This document shows positions 32,985-41,822 of a stretch of DNA of 64,000 bases, in pieces. How positions within the stretch are numbered: the stretch's first letter is position 1; every line of letters starts with the position of its first letter. The DNA lies in the NCBI RefSeq assembly GCF_002994615.1, contig NZ_PVNK01000108.1:1-64000 (forward strand). The letters run 5' to 3'. The DNA is from Enhygromyxa salina. Its GTDB lineage: Bacteria > Myxococcota_A > Polyangia > Nannocystales > Nannocystaceae. A program made the position numbers and the translations under genes. The notes below the pieces were generated by a model that was not told the DNA's origin, ran no database searches, and was given only the letters and a program-made list of their open reading frames with translations.

Positions 32985-33962
32985 ATGGAGCTGCACAGCC
33001 TCGGCGGCTATCGCTTGCTCGAGCCCGTTCCAACCCTGAGCTCGACGACTCGGCTGTTCCTCGCGTGCCCCGAGAGCGCCCCCGACGGCGCCCCGGCCAC
33101 GAACCTGGCGAAGGTCCTGATGCCGGGCGAGGGCGAGGGGTTCAACATGGTCAAGGCGCAGTTTGCACACGAGGCCAACCTCCTGCGCAGCTTCAGCCAC
33201 ACGGGCATCCCCAGCCTCCGCGCGGCCGGGACCCAAAACGGCGTCGACTTCTTCGTGATGGACTACATCGCCGGGGTCGATCTCGGCGAGCTGCTCGGCC
33301 ACGACCGCGGCGAGCCGCGCCCGCTCAGCAAGGAGCTGGCCGTGTACATCCTCGGTCAGCTCGCCGACGCGCTGCGCTACGTCCACACCTTCGAGGTGCC
33401 CACGGCGGAGGGCGAGGAGGGCGACGGCTTCGAGGACCTCGACGTCCTCCACCGGGATCTGTGCCCGGCCAACGTCTACCTCTCGCTCGAGGGCGACGTG
33501 GTCCTCGGCGATTTTGGCTCGGCGTCGAGCAAGTGGCTCGCGCCCGAATTCACCGCCGCCGAGGCCGGCCACGTGGCCTACAAGGCGCCCGAGCGCGTGA
33601 CCGGCAGCGGCAAGGCCACGGTCAAGAGCGATCTGTTCTCGCTCGCGATGATCCTGTGGGAGATCCTCCGGGGCGAGCGCTGCTTCACGGCCGGCAACGA
33701 GCTCGAGACCATGGACGAGATCGTCCGCTTCGACATCTCGCACTCGAGCCGACGGGTCTCGGGCCTGTCCTCGAAGCTGTCCGAGGTCCTGCGTCGCAAC
33801 CTCGACCGTGATCCCGAGCGCCGCTACCCCCACGCCTACAAGGTCTTGCAGCGGCTGAGCCAGTCGTCCGAGGCGGGCGCGGCCGAGAAGTCGCGCCAGG
33901 AGCTCTCGCGCCTGGTCGCCGAGGCCGTCGCCGAGCGCCGCTCGACCGCGCCCGCCGAGTGA
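32985..33962 (+). CDS. Ser/Thr protein kinase with degenerate glycine loop
   Basis: A kinase of about 325 residues. The catalytic loop HRDLCPANVYL (Asp and Asn present), the metal-binding DFG in VLGDFGSASS and the KAPER segment are intact. An ATP Lys may be in TNLAKVLMPG and the helix-C Glu in FAHEANLLRSF. The expected GxGxxG loop after the first strand is missing (YRLLEPVPTLSSTTRLFLAC), so nucleotide binding is atypical. The start at 32985 (MELHSLGGYRL) fits the domain; ATG at 32946 is possible. No membrane helix or sensor domain follows, so it is a cytoplasmic short kinase of the myxobacterial kind. Confidence 0.8.
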   Translation: MELHSLGGYRLLEPVPTLSSTTRLFLACPESAPDGAPATNLAKVLMPGEGEGFNMVKAQFAHEANLLRSFSHTGIPSLRAAGTQNGVDFFVMDYIAGVDLGELLGHDRGEPRPLSKELAVYILGQLADALRYVHTFEVPTAEGEEGDGFEDLDVLHRDLCPANVYLSLEGDVVLGDFGSASSKWLAPEFTAAEAGHVAYKAPERVTGSGKATVKSDLFSLAMILWEILRGERCFTAGNELETMDEIVRFDISHSSRRVSGLSSKLSEVLRRNLDRDPERRYPHAYKVLQRLSQSSEAGAAEKSRQELSRLVAEAVAERRSTAPAE

Positions 33963-33982
33963 GGCTCGGCGGCCCGCGAGCG

Positions 33983-35098
33983 CTAAAGCAGCTGCAGGCG
34001 TTGGGCGCGGGCGCGGATCTCACCCGCCGCGCCGTTGATCGTGGCGAACAACGCGGCGCGGATCCACATCCCGTTGCGGACCTGCCGCCAGACCACGAAG
34101 CCGGGGTGATCCTCCCACTCGCTCGGCAGCTCGTTGATGCGCGGGAGCGGGTGCATGATCACGCAGTCCTCGCGCACGAGCAGGCGGTAGTCCGGGCGCA
34201 GGACGTAGGCGTCGTCGGCTCCGAGCTCGCTCTTGGTGGCGCGGTGGTTGGGCTGGCCAGCCGCGCCGCCCGAGTCCCACTCTCGTTGCAGCCGCGTCAT
34301 GTAGATCGCGTCGGCCTCGCGGCCGCGCTCGCGCAGCCAGGCTTCGAGGTTGTCGCTGAGCTCGACCTCGATCTCGTGGCGGCGCAGGTAGCCGGTGAGC
34401 TCGTCGTCGGGCGCGAAGTCGACGGGCGAGATGAAGTGGATCGACGCGGGCCGGAACTTGGTCAGGACCAGCGCCAGCGATCGGGCCGCGCGGTTGCGCG
34501 CGATGTCGCCGACGATCACCAGCCGCTTGCCGTCGACGCCGCCGCGCTCGTAGAAGCTGTAGCGCAGGGTGTAGAAATCGAGCAGCGCCTGGGTGACGTG
34601 CTGCGACTTGCCGCTGCCGGCCGAGATCACCGGGACCGGGCGGTTGGAGTTGTGCAGAGCCCAGGCCGCCTGGGTTGCAAACTCGTCGTCGGGGTGGCGG
34701 ACCACGATCGCGTCGAAGAAGCTCGACAGGGTCCGGACGCTGTCCGCGATCGACTCGCCCTTGGCGAAGGAGGAGGTCTGGATGTCCGAGACCAGGGTAC
34801 TGGTCGCGCCGAGCTTGTCCGCGCCCGCGATGAAGGACTGGGCCGTGCGGGTGCTGGGCTGCGCGAACAGGTTCATGACCCGGTGACCGCGGAGGATCGC
34901 AAGCAAAAACTCACGCCCGTCGCGGTGGCGATCGAGCCGTCGGATCGCCGTCGCGGTATCGCACAGGGCCTCGAGCTCGGCGCGGCTGAACTGCTGGCTG
35001 AGCAGGACAAAGAAGGGCTGGCCGTCACGGAACAACAACGAGCGCCGTCGCGCGCCGTCGTGGATTGCAGATCGAAACTCCTCGTAGCTGATGGCCAT
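33983..35098 (-). CDS. Aspartate carbamoyltransferase-like protein
   Basis: A 371-residue member of the aspartate/ornithine carbamoyltransferase family. Carbamoyl-phosphate residues are in VMNLFAQPSTRTAQSF and SSFAKGESIAD. QHVTQALLDFYTLR corresponds to the HPTQ motif, with Val for Pro. The aspartate-domain motif is MHPLPRINELPSEW. It is about 60 residues longer than standard PyrB, mainly by an N-terminal extension (MAISYEEFRSAIHDGARRRS). It is probably the pyrimidine-pathway enzyme, but no other pyr gene is nearby and a specialised role is possible. AAGGGA lies upstream of the ATG. Confidence 0.75.
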   Translation of the reverse strand: MAISYEEFRSAIHDGARRRSLLFRDGQPFFVLLSQQFSRAELEALCDTATAIRRLDRHRDGREFLLAILRGHRVMNLFAQPSTRTAQSFIAGADKLGATSTLVSDIQTSSFAKGESIADSVRTLSSFFDAIVVRHPDDEFATQAAWALHNSNRPVPVISAGSGKSQHVTQALLDFYTLRYSFYERGGVDGKRLVIVGDIARNRAARSLALVLTKFRPASIHFISPVDFAPDDELTGYLRRHEIEVELSDNLEAWLRERGREADAIYMTRLQREWDSGGAAGQPNHRATKSELGADDAYVLRPDYRLLVREDCVIMHPLPRINELPSEWEDHPGFVVWRQVRNGMWIRAALFATINGAAGEIRARAQRLQLL

Positions 35099-35276
35099 GT
35101 TTCGTCCCTTCGAGTGACCGTGGGTCGGCGGGACTGTAGGGCATTTTTGCTCGGCACGCGGACGCGGACGAGAACCGCCGATTGCGGTCGCGTTTCGCGG
35201 GTTTCGTGGAGCTTGCGATCTGTGCGCGGGTCCTCCGGCGCTTCGTCCGACCGCCCGGCTGGTCTAGACTGCGCCC

Positions 35277-37484
35277 ATGGCGATCAGAGGTGCGCGAGGC
35301 GGACCATCCGGGCGGAGCCCGGGGCGGGTCCGCGTCGGCAGCGTGTCGTCGACCAGCGAGATCCCCCAGGTGGTTCGCGGCGCCGACCTGGTCGTCACCG
35401 GTGACCACGACATCTCCGGCGAGGTCGCCGGGTGGCTGACGGCGCTCCGCCCTCCGGTCCACGTTCGCCACGTCTCCCGCGCAGACTCCCTCGACGTGCT
35501 CGCCGCCGCCGTCCACCAGACGACGAGCCCCGAGTCGTCGACGGCCGTCGAGAACCCCGAGGTGATCCTCGCCGCCGTCGAGCTGCTCGACACCACCAGC
35601 CTCGGGTGGATGCGGAGCATGGTCGCGAACACGCGCCTGCCCCTGATCGTCGTGGTCTCGGCCCACTCGGCCCAGCGCTCGGCGCTGCGCGAGCAGGCCC
35701 GCGAGATCGGGGCGATCGATTGCCTCCTGCGCGACGAGCTGTCGAGCCCGCTGCTCGAGGCCTCGATCGCCCACGCGCGCAGCCACAACCTCCAGGTGTC
35801 GCGTCTGGTCGAGCTGCGCGAGCGCTTTGCCTTGGCGATCCGCGGGGCCCGTGACGGGATGTGGGAGTGGGATCTTCGCCGGGGCCGCGTGTACTACTCG
35901 CAGCGCTGGCGCGAGCTGCTCAACCTGCGCAACGCCGACGTGGCCCCGACCCTCGACAGCTGGCTGGCCCGGGTCCACCCCCAGGACGTCGAGCGCCTGC
36001 GCGCCGATCTCGACGCCAACCTCGAGGGCCGGATCGCGGTCCACGAGAACGAGCACCGCATCCGCGACGGGAACAACGAGTGGCGCTGGGTCCTGACCCG
36101 CGGGGTGGTCGACCGCAGCCGCGACGGTCGACCGCTGCGCATGGCCGGCTCGCTGACCGACATCTCGCCCTATCGTCAGCGCGAGCAGGCGCTGCGTGAG
36201 CAGGCCCGTCACGACTCCCTGACCCGGCTGCCGGATCGCCGGGTGTTCCTCGAGCGCTGCGCCCGGGCCATCGAGCTCAGCCGGGCCCACGACGACTACA
36301 TGTTCGTCGTGTTGCTGATCGCGGTCGACCGCCTGGCCCAGCTCCGTGACAGCTACGGGGTCGCCGCGGCCGACCAGGTCTTTGCGATCATGGCCAAGCG
36401 CCTGCGCGCGTGCCTGCGCCCCGAGGATCACATGTTTCGGTTCTCGACCGGCAAGCTCGCGATCCTGATCGAGGACGTCGAGGACCCAGGCTTCGGGACC
36501 TCGGTCGCAAACCGGATCCACGCCGCCGCCGCCGAGCCCTTCGAGGTCGAGGGCGCGACCAATTTCACGACCGTGAGCATCGGCATGACCTCGAGCGCCC
36601 ACGGCTACAGCCGGGTCGAAGAGGTTGTGGCCGACGTCAGCGCGGCGACCGACTCGGCCCGCGACCGCGGGCGCAACCGCTACGAGATCTACGACACCAG
36701 CATGCGGATCGAGTCGCGCACGCTCCTGGCCCTGGAGATGGCCATTCGCCACGCGATCGACAGCGAGCAGTTTCGGCTCCACTACCAGCCGCTGGTCCAG
36801 ATCGACCAAAACACCCTGCTTGGCTTCGAGGCCCTGCTGCGCTGGGACCACCCCGAGCGCGGGCGCATCTCCCCGGCCGAGTTCATCCCGATCGCGGAGG
36901 ACACTGGCCTGATCATCCCGCTCGGGCGCTGGGTCATCCGTGACGCGATCCGTACGCTCCACAGCTGGCACGAGGAATTCGGGGTCGATCACCTCGTCGT
37001 GAGCGTCAACCTCTCGGCCAAGCAGGTCGCGGATCCGATGCTGCTCGAGACCATCGACTCGGCCCTGGCCGAGACCGGGCTGCCACCGCAGTGCCTCAAG
37101 CTCGAGCTGACCGAGTCCGTGATGATGGACCGCGTCGACGAGGTCACGACGCTGCTGCAGCAGATCCGGGCGCGGGGCGTGGCCCTGTGGATCGATGACT
37201 TCGGCACGGGCTACTCCTCGCTGGGCTACCTCCACCGCTTCCCCGTCGACGGGCTCAAGATCGATCGTGCCTTCGTCAGCGAGCTCGACGGCACGCCCGA
37301 GTCAGAGACCATGGTCCGGACGATCCTGAGCCTCGCCGCCAACCTCGGCCTCAGCGTCATCGCCGAGGGCATCGAGACCGAAGAGCAGGCCGCGCAGCTC
37401 GAGAAGCTCGGCTGCCTGTGCTGCCAGGGCTGGCTGTTTGGCAAGGCGCAGGAGCCCGAGCAGATCCGGGCCGGGCTGGCTTGA
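35277..37484 (+). CDS. PAS-GGDEF(degenerate)-EAL cyclic-di-GMP protein
   Basis: A 735-residue signalling protein. The N-terminal 180 residues look receiver-like without a clear phospho-acceptor. A PAS/PAC unit spans about 195-305 (GARDGMWEWDLRRGRVYYSQ..RDGRPLRMAGSLTDISPYR). The diguanylate-cyclase domain (about 310-470) has STGKLA where GGDEF should be (about 391), so it cannot make c-di-GMP. The EAL domain (about 485-735) keeps EALLRW, the Asn in VSVNLSAKQ, ELTES, DDFGTGYSSL, LKIDRAFV and IAEGIET, so it should hydrolyse c-di-GMP. It stands alone, between an ATCase-like gene and pcm. Confidence 0.9.
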   Translation: MAIRGARGGPSGRSPGRVRVGSVSSTSEIPQVVRGADLVVTGDHDISGEVAGWLTALRPPVHVRHVSRADSLDVLAAAVHQTTSPESSTAVENPEVILAAVELLDTTSLGWMRSMVANTRLPLIVVVSAHSAQRSALREQAREIGAIDCLLRDELSSPLLEASIAHARSHNLQVSRLVELRERFALAIRGARDGMWEWDLRRGRVYYSQRWRELLNLRNADVAPTLDSWLARVHPQDVERLRADLDANLEGRIAVHENEHRIRDGNNEWRWVLTRGVVDRSRDGRPLRMAGSLTDISPYRQREQALREQARHDSLTRLPDRRVFLERCARAIELSRAHDDYMFVVLLIAVDRLAQLRDSYGVAAADQVFAIMAKRLRACLRPEDHMFRFSTGKLAILIEDVEDPGFGTSVANRIHAAAAEPFEVEGATNFTTVSIGMTSSAHGYSRVEEVVADVSAATDSARDRGRNRYEIYDTSMRIESRTLLALEMAIRHAIDSEQFRLHYQPLVQIDQNTLLGFEALLRWDHPERGRISPAEFIPIAEDTGLIIPLGRWVIRDAIRTLHSWHEEFGVDHLVVSVNLSAKQVADPMLLETIDSALAETGLPPQCLKLELTESVMMDRVDEVTTLLQQIRARGVALWIDDFGTGYSSLGYLHRFPVDGLKIDRAFVSELDGTPESETMVRTILSLAANLGLSVIAEGIETEEQAAQLEKLGCLCCQGWLFGKAQEPEQIRAGLA

Positions 37485-37525
37485 CCGCGGGCCGTGGCCG
37501 GTCCTGGTTGGCTTCGCCGACCGGG

Positions 37526-38287
37526 TCACTTGCTCCCGGGACCGCGTGACGAATCGAGGCCGGGGAGCATCGGCACGAACGCGACGTCGAGGAGCTTCTC
37601 GCGCTCGAGGCCGTGCTCGCTGCGCTCGATCACGACCAGCTGCTGCCAGCCGACGTGGCGGCCGACGGGGGCCACGAGCTTGCCACCGATCGCGAGCTGG
37701 TCGGTCAGGGCCCGGGGGAGCTCGGGCGGCGCCGCGGTCACGATGATCGCGTCGAAGGGCGCGCGCTCGGGCCAGCCCGCGTAGCCGTCGCCGTGGCGGA
37801 CCTCGATGCTCGAGTAGCCGAGCTCGCGCAGGGTCGCGGCGGCCCGGTCTGCGAGGGCCTCGATGCGCTCGATCGTGTAGACCTGCGCGCCGAGCTCGGC
37901 GAGCACGGCGGCCTGGTAACCCGAGCCCGTGCCGACCTCGAGCACCCGCTCGCCAGCTTCGATGTCGGCGGTCTGGGTCATCAGCGCGACGATGTAGGGC
38001 TGCGAGATCGTGACCTCGTGGCCGATCGCCTGGGCCCGATCTTCGTACGCGCGCGCGGCCACGGCCTCGGGCATGAAGCGATGGCGGGGGACCGCGCGCA
38101 TGGCCCTGAGGACCTCGGCGTCATCGATGTCGCGCGCGGCCAGTTGGCCGTCGACCATCCGGTGGCGCTCGCTCGCGCGCTCGAACGCGCGCCCGGTCAC
38201 GCTGTGGACTTCGCTGACCGTCGCGGTCTTCGCTCGGCAGGCGCAGGCGAGCGCCAGCGCGAGCAGGAGGAGGGATGGGCGAGGCAT
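37526..38287 (-). CDS. pcm: Exported protein-L-isoaspartate O-methyltransferase
   Basis: A 253-residue protein. The Pcm signature is clear: VPRHRFMPEAVAARAYEDRA, IGHEVTISQPYIVALMTQ, the SAM motif VLEVGTGSGYQAAVLAEL and DAIIVTAAPPELPRAL. The enzyme methylates isoaspartate in damaged proteins and normally acts in the cytoplasm. Here the first 20 residues (PSLLLLALALACACRAK) form a signal peptide with a lipobox-like site, so it is probably exported or lipid-anchored. SAM supply outside the cytoplasm would be a problem, which makes the localisation odd. It is convergent with the EAL gene. Confidence 0.85.
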   Translation of the reverse strand: MPRPSLLLLALALACACRAKTATVSEVHSVTGRAFERASERHRMVDGQLAARDIDDAEVLRAMRAVPRHRFMPEAVAARAYEDRAQAIGHEVTISQPYIVALMTQTADIEAGERVLEVGTGSGYQAAVLAELGAQVYTIERIEALADRAAATLRELGYSSIEVRHGDGYAGWPERAPFDAIIVTAAPPELPRALTDQLAIGGKLVAPVGRHVGWQQLVVIERSEHGLEREKLLDVAFVPMLPGLDSSRGPGSK

Positions 38288-38752
38288 GGCTCATTGGACC
38301 CGAGCGTGGTCTTTCGGGGCCCGCAACTCTTGCCGGGCATCGATCAGCGCAGCGGCCCCGCGTGGGTGTTCACTCCGGCGCGTCCTCGGGCTCGTCCTCG
38401 GGCGCGGCCGCGGGGAGCTCCCGCAGTCTCCTGGGACCTGGGGGCCGAGGGGAGCGAGCTTGTCGGGCCGGAGGCCCGAGTCTTGGAGACGATGAAGCCA
38501 GTCTTCGTTGCTGGTCTGGGTGTTTGGTCCGCGAACTCACCGTTGGCCGGGTCCGCGGGAACTCCCGGTTGGCGTCACACAGTGTCCTCATTAGTCGAGT
38601 AATGCGCATCTGATTCGCTTGCGGGGTGCGACTTGCGGTTCATGCTGGGAGCAACCGTGGATCGGAGATAGGGCGCAGTGGGGTGTCGTAGTCCATGAGG
38701 CAAAGCGGCGATCCAATCCGATCCAATCCGACCCCTTCCAATCCGGCGACAG
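38288..38752. other. Intergenic region with repeats, no gene
   Basis: No convincing gene lies in these 465 bp. It contains the second REP-like palindrome (38436-38491). Just before the next start codon there is an imperfect tandem repeat of ATCCAATCCG (38711-38720, 38721-38730, and a third degenerate unit to 38746). The base composition falls in GC toward the right, as the next two small genes also do. Confidence 0.6.
38436..38491. repeat. REP-like palindromic repeat, copy 2 (inverted)
   Basis: The reverse complement matches 3567-3622 over 56 bp with about four mismatches, including the stem TCGGGCC..GGCCCGA. Unlike copy 1 it is not at the end of a visible gene on the matching strand. Confidence 0.7.
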
Positions 38753-39346
38753 ATGAAAACGACGAAGCGAATTGCGTACATCTCAGGGTTTGTGGTTCTG
38801 AGCCTCGGGGGCTGCTTGCTCGGAGCGCTGGCCTACGACTCGACGGAAGAGCCCTCTGCGCTCGGCTTCGATCGCCGAGTGGTCCAGGAGGTCATGATCG
38901 ATCTCCCTGGCCGGAGCGAGGTGGTCACCGAAGATGCCGATGAGGGGGACCCCGTTGCCGCCGCCGACCACGACGAGCGTGACCACGCCCAGCGTGCGGC
39001 CGAACGCCGCGAACGAGTCGATAGTCGAGCTGCGCTGCTCGACGCGACGGTCGCTGGCGAGGCCGTAGATCCGGCCTGGGCCCCGGGGAGCGAGAAAAAG
39101 ATCGTCGATGCCTTCGCCGCCGAGGCCTCGCCCGGCGCGGGACTGCGCGCTGTGACTTGCAAGACGACCCTCTGCGTGGCCGAGATCGAGCACCCCGAGG
39201 GCAGCAAGCGCGGCGTGGGGGGCACCAGGTGGGGCAAGGTCTTCCGTTTTCCGCACACCTTCGTCGTGTATCACCCGCCTGGGCCCGACGAACCCGCCCG
39301 AAGTGTGGCTTACCTGGCGCGCGATGGCTACAGGTTGCCGAAGTGA
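38753..39346 (+). CDS. Small secreted or anchored hypothetical protein
   Basis: A 197-residue protein. A signal or anchor helix is at about 8-28 (YISGFVVLSLGGCLLGALAY), with a Cys that could be lipidated. An acidic and Arg/Glu-rich helical part follows, then a compact C-terminal domain with two Cys (VTCKTTLCVAEIEHP), the pattern of a small disulfide-bonded domain seen in many myxobacterial secreted proteins. Function is unknown. It is followed 62 bp later by another small secreted protein on the same strand, with a terminator-like hairpin after the pair. Confidence 0.6.
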   Translation: MKTTKRIAYISGFVVLSLGGCLLGALAYDSTEEPSALGFDRRVVQEVMIDLPGRSEVVTEDADEGDPVAAADHDERDHAQRAAERRERVDSRAALLDATVAGEAVDPAWAPGSEKKIVDAFAAEASPGAGLRAVTCKTTLCVAEIEHPEGSKRGVGGTRWGKVFRFPHTFVVYHPPGPDEPARSVAYLARDGYRLPK

Positions 39347-39408
39347 GGGTGTCTTGAAGACATGGATTACCTGATCGCGACAGACACCGTAACCGAAGTG
39401 AGAACATC

Positions 39409-39933
39409 ATGAAGAAACGCAAAGACTCTCGAGTCATCGTTGGGATCCTCAGCGTCGTGGGGCTGTCTCTGGGCCTGGTTTATGCTGGCGCGTTCGCGCC
39501 GGGGGTCGCAAAGGCCGACGACAAGATCGTCGCAGGCCAGATCTGCGTGGCCGTGAACTCGTACGGCATCTCGGTGCCCGCGAACTACGATGCGCAACAG
39601 ATCACGAAACGCCACGCGAGTACCCACATCGCCCTCGCGGATGAATTTGTGTGCCCGCTGGTGCGCGACGAAACCAACGATGACCTCGACAGGGTCCGGG
39701 TGTGGCTGTACAACGATGACACTGCGGACACGCCTCCCTACTGCTGCATCTACTCGTTTGAAGATGACGGTGAGTCAATGGAAGCTTTTTGTACCAATGT
39801 GGATAACGACTCTGGCGCAGTGAGGCTGGACCTGGAAAACCTCGGCTTCCACAAGAATGAAGACGGCTACCACGTGCTGACTTGCGAGCTGGAAGTTGGC
39901 GACGGCATCCGGAGCATCGCTACCGACGAGTAG
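39409..39933 (+). CDS. Small secreted hypothetical protein
   Basis: A 174-residue protein with a clear signal peptide (VIVGILSVVGLSLGLVYAGA, cleavage probably after VAKA). The mature part is acidic, about 140 residues, with six Cys (including PPYCCIYSF) and no recognised family. Codon choice is less GC-biased than in neighbouring genes, hinting at foreign or fast-evolving origin. It forms a probable two-gene unit with the preceding gene. Confidence 0.6.
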   Translation: MKKRKDSRVIVGILSVVGLSLGLVYAGAFAPGVAKADDKIVAGQICVAVNSYGISVPANYDAQQITKRHASTHIALADEFVCPLVRDETNDDLDRVRVWLYNDDTADTPPYCCIYSFEDDGESMEAFCTNVDNDSGAVRLDLENLGFHKNEDGYHVLTCELEVGDGIRSIATDE

Positions 39934-39947
39934 GCGAGATGACGGAG

Positions 39948-39980
39948 TCGGGCTCGCGCTCGTGCGCGAGCCCGATTCTC
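39948..39980 (+). terminator. Terminator-like hairpin
   Basis: TCGGGCTCGCGC (39948-39959) pairs with GCGCGAGCCCGA (39964-39975) around a short loop, followed by TTCTCGTT. It lies 15 bp after the stop of the small secreted protein and probably ends the two-gene transcript. Confidence 0.7.
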
Positions 39981-40062
39981 GTTGGGAGCTGACGACGGTC
40001 GGAGGGCCGCGGTTCACGCGTTGTCGGCGCAAACCTGCTTCCAAGCCCCCGGGTCAGGCTGG

Positions 40063-40490
<428 letters not shown>

Positions 40491-40494
<4 letters not shown>

Positions 40495-41069
40495 GGCTCT
40501 TTCACGCAGCGGATCCGGAACGGCTTGCGATCGCGGGGGGTCGTGAACTCCCGCTGGTTCGTCGCGTCCTCGGGGTTGACGACCCAGACCTGGCCCATGT
40601 CCTCGTCCCAGGCCGTCCGGGTCCAGTGGTAGCCCTCGGTCGCCTCGAGGCCTTCGACGCCCTTGAAGCGCGGGACCTCCTCCTTGCTGGGCAGGCGCCA
40701 ATTCACGTGGCCGCCCAGCTTCAGCTCGCGGCAGTGGGCGTCTCCGGCCGGCTGCAGCAGCTCCGGGCAGGGGTGGGGCTCGGCGCAGGTCTGGACGTAG
40801 AGCCACGGATCTCGGAGGGTCAGCGACCCTTCGGGCGCGCGAGGCGGCTCGGCGGTTGGGTTGATGGCGAAGGTGGCCTCTTTGTCGTCTGCTTTGGGGT
40901 CGGCGTCGGGGTCGCCCTTGGGATCGGGCTTGGCCGCGTCCTTGGCCGCGTCCTTGGCCCCTGGGTCGGTGTCGGGCTTGGTGTCGCAGCCCGTCGAGAG
41001 CAGGACCAACGCAATCACAGCGGCGCCGCGTGCAGCGATGCGCCGACGAGCGAGCGGAAACCTCGGCAT
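40491..41069 (-). CDS. DUF1566-type lipoprotein
   Basis: A 192-residue lipoprotein. ATG at 41069 (MPRFPLARRR) leads into a signal and lipobox (VIALVLLSTGCDT). A linker with DAAKDAAKPDPKGDPDADPK units follows. The C-terminal half resembles DUF1566: LGGHVNWRLPSKEEVPRF, EGYHWTRTAWDEDMGQVWVV and FRIRCVKEP, a C-type-lectin-like or sulfatase-modifying-like small fold found in many bacterial secreted proteins. It probably binds a ligand; no catalytic residues are evident. The next gene overlaps its stop by four bases. Confidence 0.75.
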
Positions 41070-41082
41070 GGCCCGGAGGCTA

Positions 41083-41700
41083 TCAGCCGACGCGGTAGTT
41101 GTGGGCGAGGCGGATGTATTTCCCGGCCAGCTTGCGGTGGAAGTCCTCATCGGCCGCCGTGAGGGTCTTGACCACGCGGCCGGGCACGCCCAGAACGAGG
41201 CTCCGTGGCGGAATTGTGCTGCCTGGCGTGACCAGAGCGCCCGAGCCGATGATGCTGCCCTCGCCGATCTCCACGTTGTCGAGGACCGTCGCCTGGATCC
41301 CGATCAGGCAACCGCCGCGGATCAGGCAGCCGTGGAGCACCGCGCGATGGCCCACCACGACCTCCTCGCCGATGATCGTTGGGTCGAGATCTCCGAGGTG
41401 GACCACGGCGCCGTCTTGGATGTTCGAGCGCTCGTGAACCTCGATCCGGTTCAGGTCTCCGCGAAGGACGCAGCCGTACCACAGGCTCACGTCGTCGTAG
41501 AGGCGCACATCCCCGACGACCACGGCCCCGGCCGCGACGTGGACGAAGGCGCCGACGCTCGGGATCTGTTCGAGGTAGCGCTCGAAGATCGCTCCGGGGA
41601 AGCGATCTCGGAGCAGGTCGAGCTCGTCTTCGAGGGCGTCGGCGTCCGCTGGCGGCCCAGCAACGCGTGGCACCGAGTCGACGATCGTCCGGGAGGCCAT
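41083..41700 (-). CDS. Gamma-carbonic-anhydrase-like left-handed beta-helix protein
   Basis: A protein of about 205 residues with hexapeptide repeats of the gamma-carbonic-anhydrase/YrdA/PaaY group: GAVVVGDVRLYDDVSLWYGC, VLRGDLNRIEVHERSNIQDG, VVHLG, then VVVGHRAVLHGCLIRGGCLI and VPGRVVKTLT. Likely zinc His are in AVVHLGD and VGHRAVLHG. Activity as a carbonic anhydrase or as an acyl-CoA thioesterase-type protein cannot be told apart here. ATG at 41700 (MASRTIVDS) is the most economical start; 41712 and 41778 are possible. It is divergent from the histone-H1-like gene. Confidence 0.8.
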   Translation of the reverse strand: MASRTIVDSVPRVAGPPADADALEDELDLLRDRFPGAIFERYLEQIPSVGAFVHVAAGAVVVGDVRLYDDVSLWYGCVLRGDLNRIEVHERSNIQDGAVVHLGDLDPTIIGEEVVVGHRAVLHGCLIRGGCLIGIQATVLDNVEIGEGSIIGSGALVTPGSTIPPRSLVLGVPGRVVKTLTAADEDFHRKLAGKYIRLAHNYRVG

Positions 41701-41822
41701 GCTCGGGAGCATACCTCGCGGCGCAGCGATCGGCTCGATCCGGTCGTCGCTTCGACGAACTCGAGCCTGAGCGGCCATCGTCGCACTTGCCAGCCGACCA
41801 CCGCTTCGCGTAGAAGAATCGC

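Noticed and set aside
30549-33833. 1,094-codon minus-strand frame
   Set aside because: Only the terminal 259 codons encode a real protein (GT2). The upstream part is antisense to the kinase gene and out of frame with the FAD protein gene.
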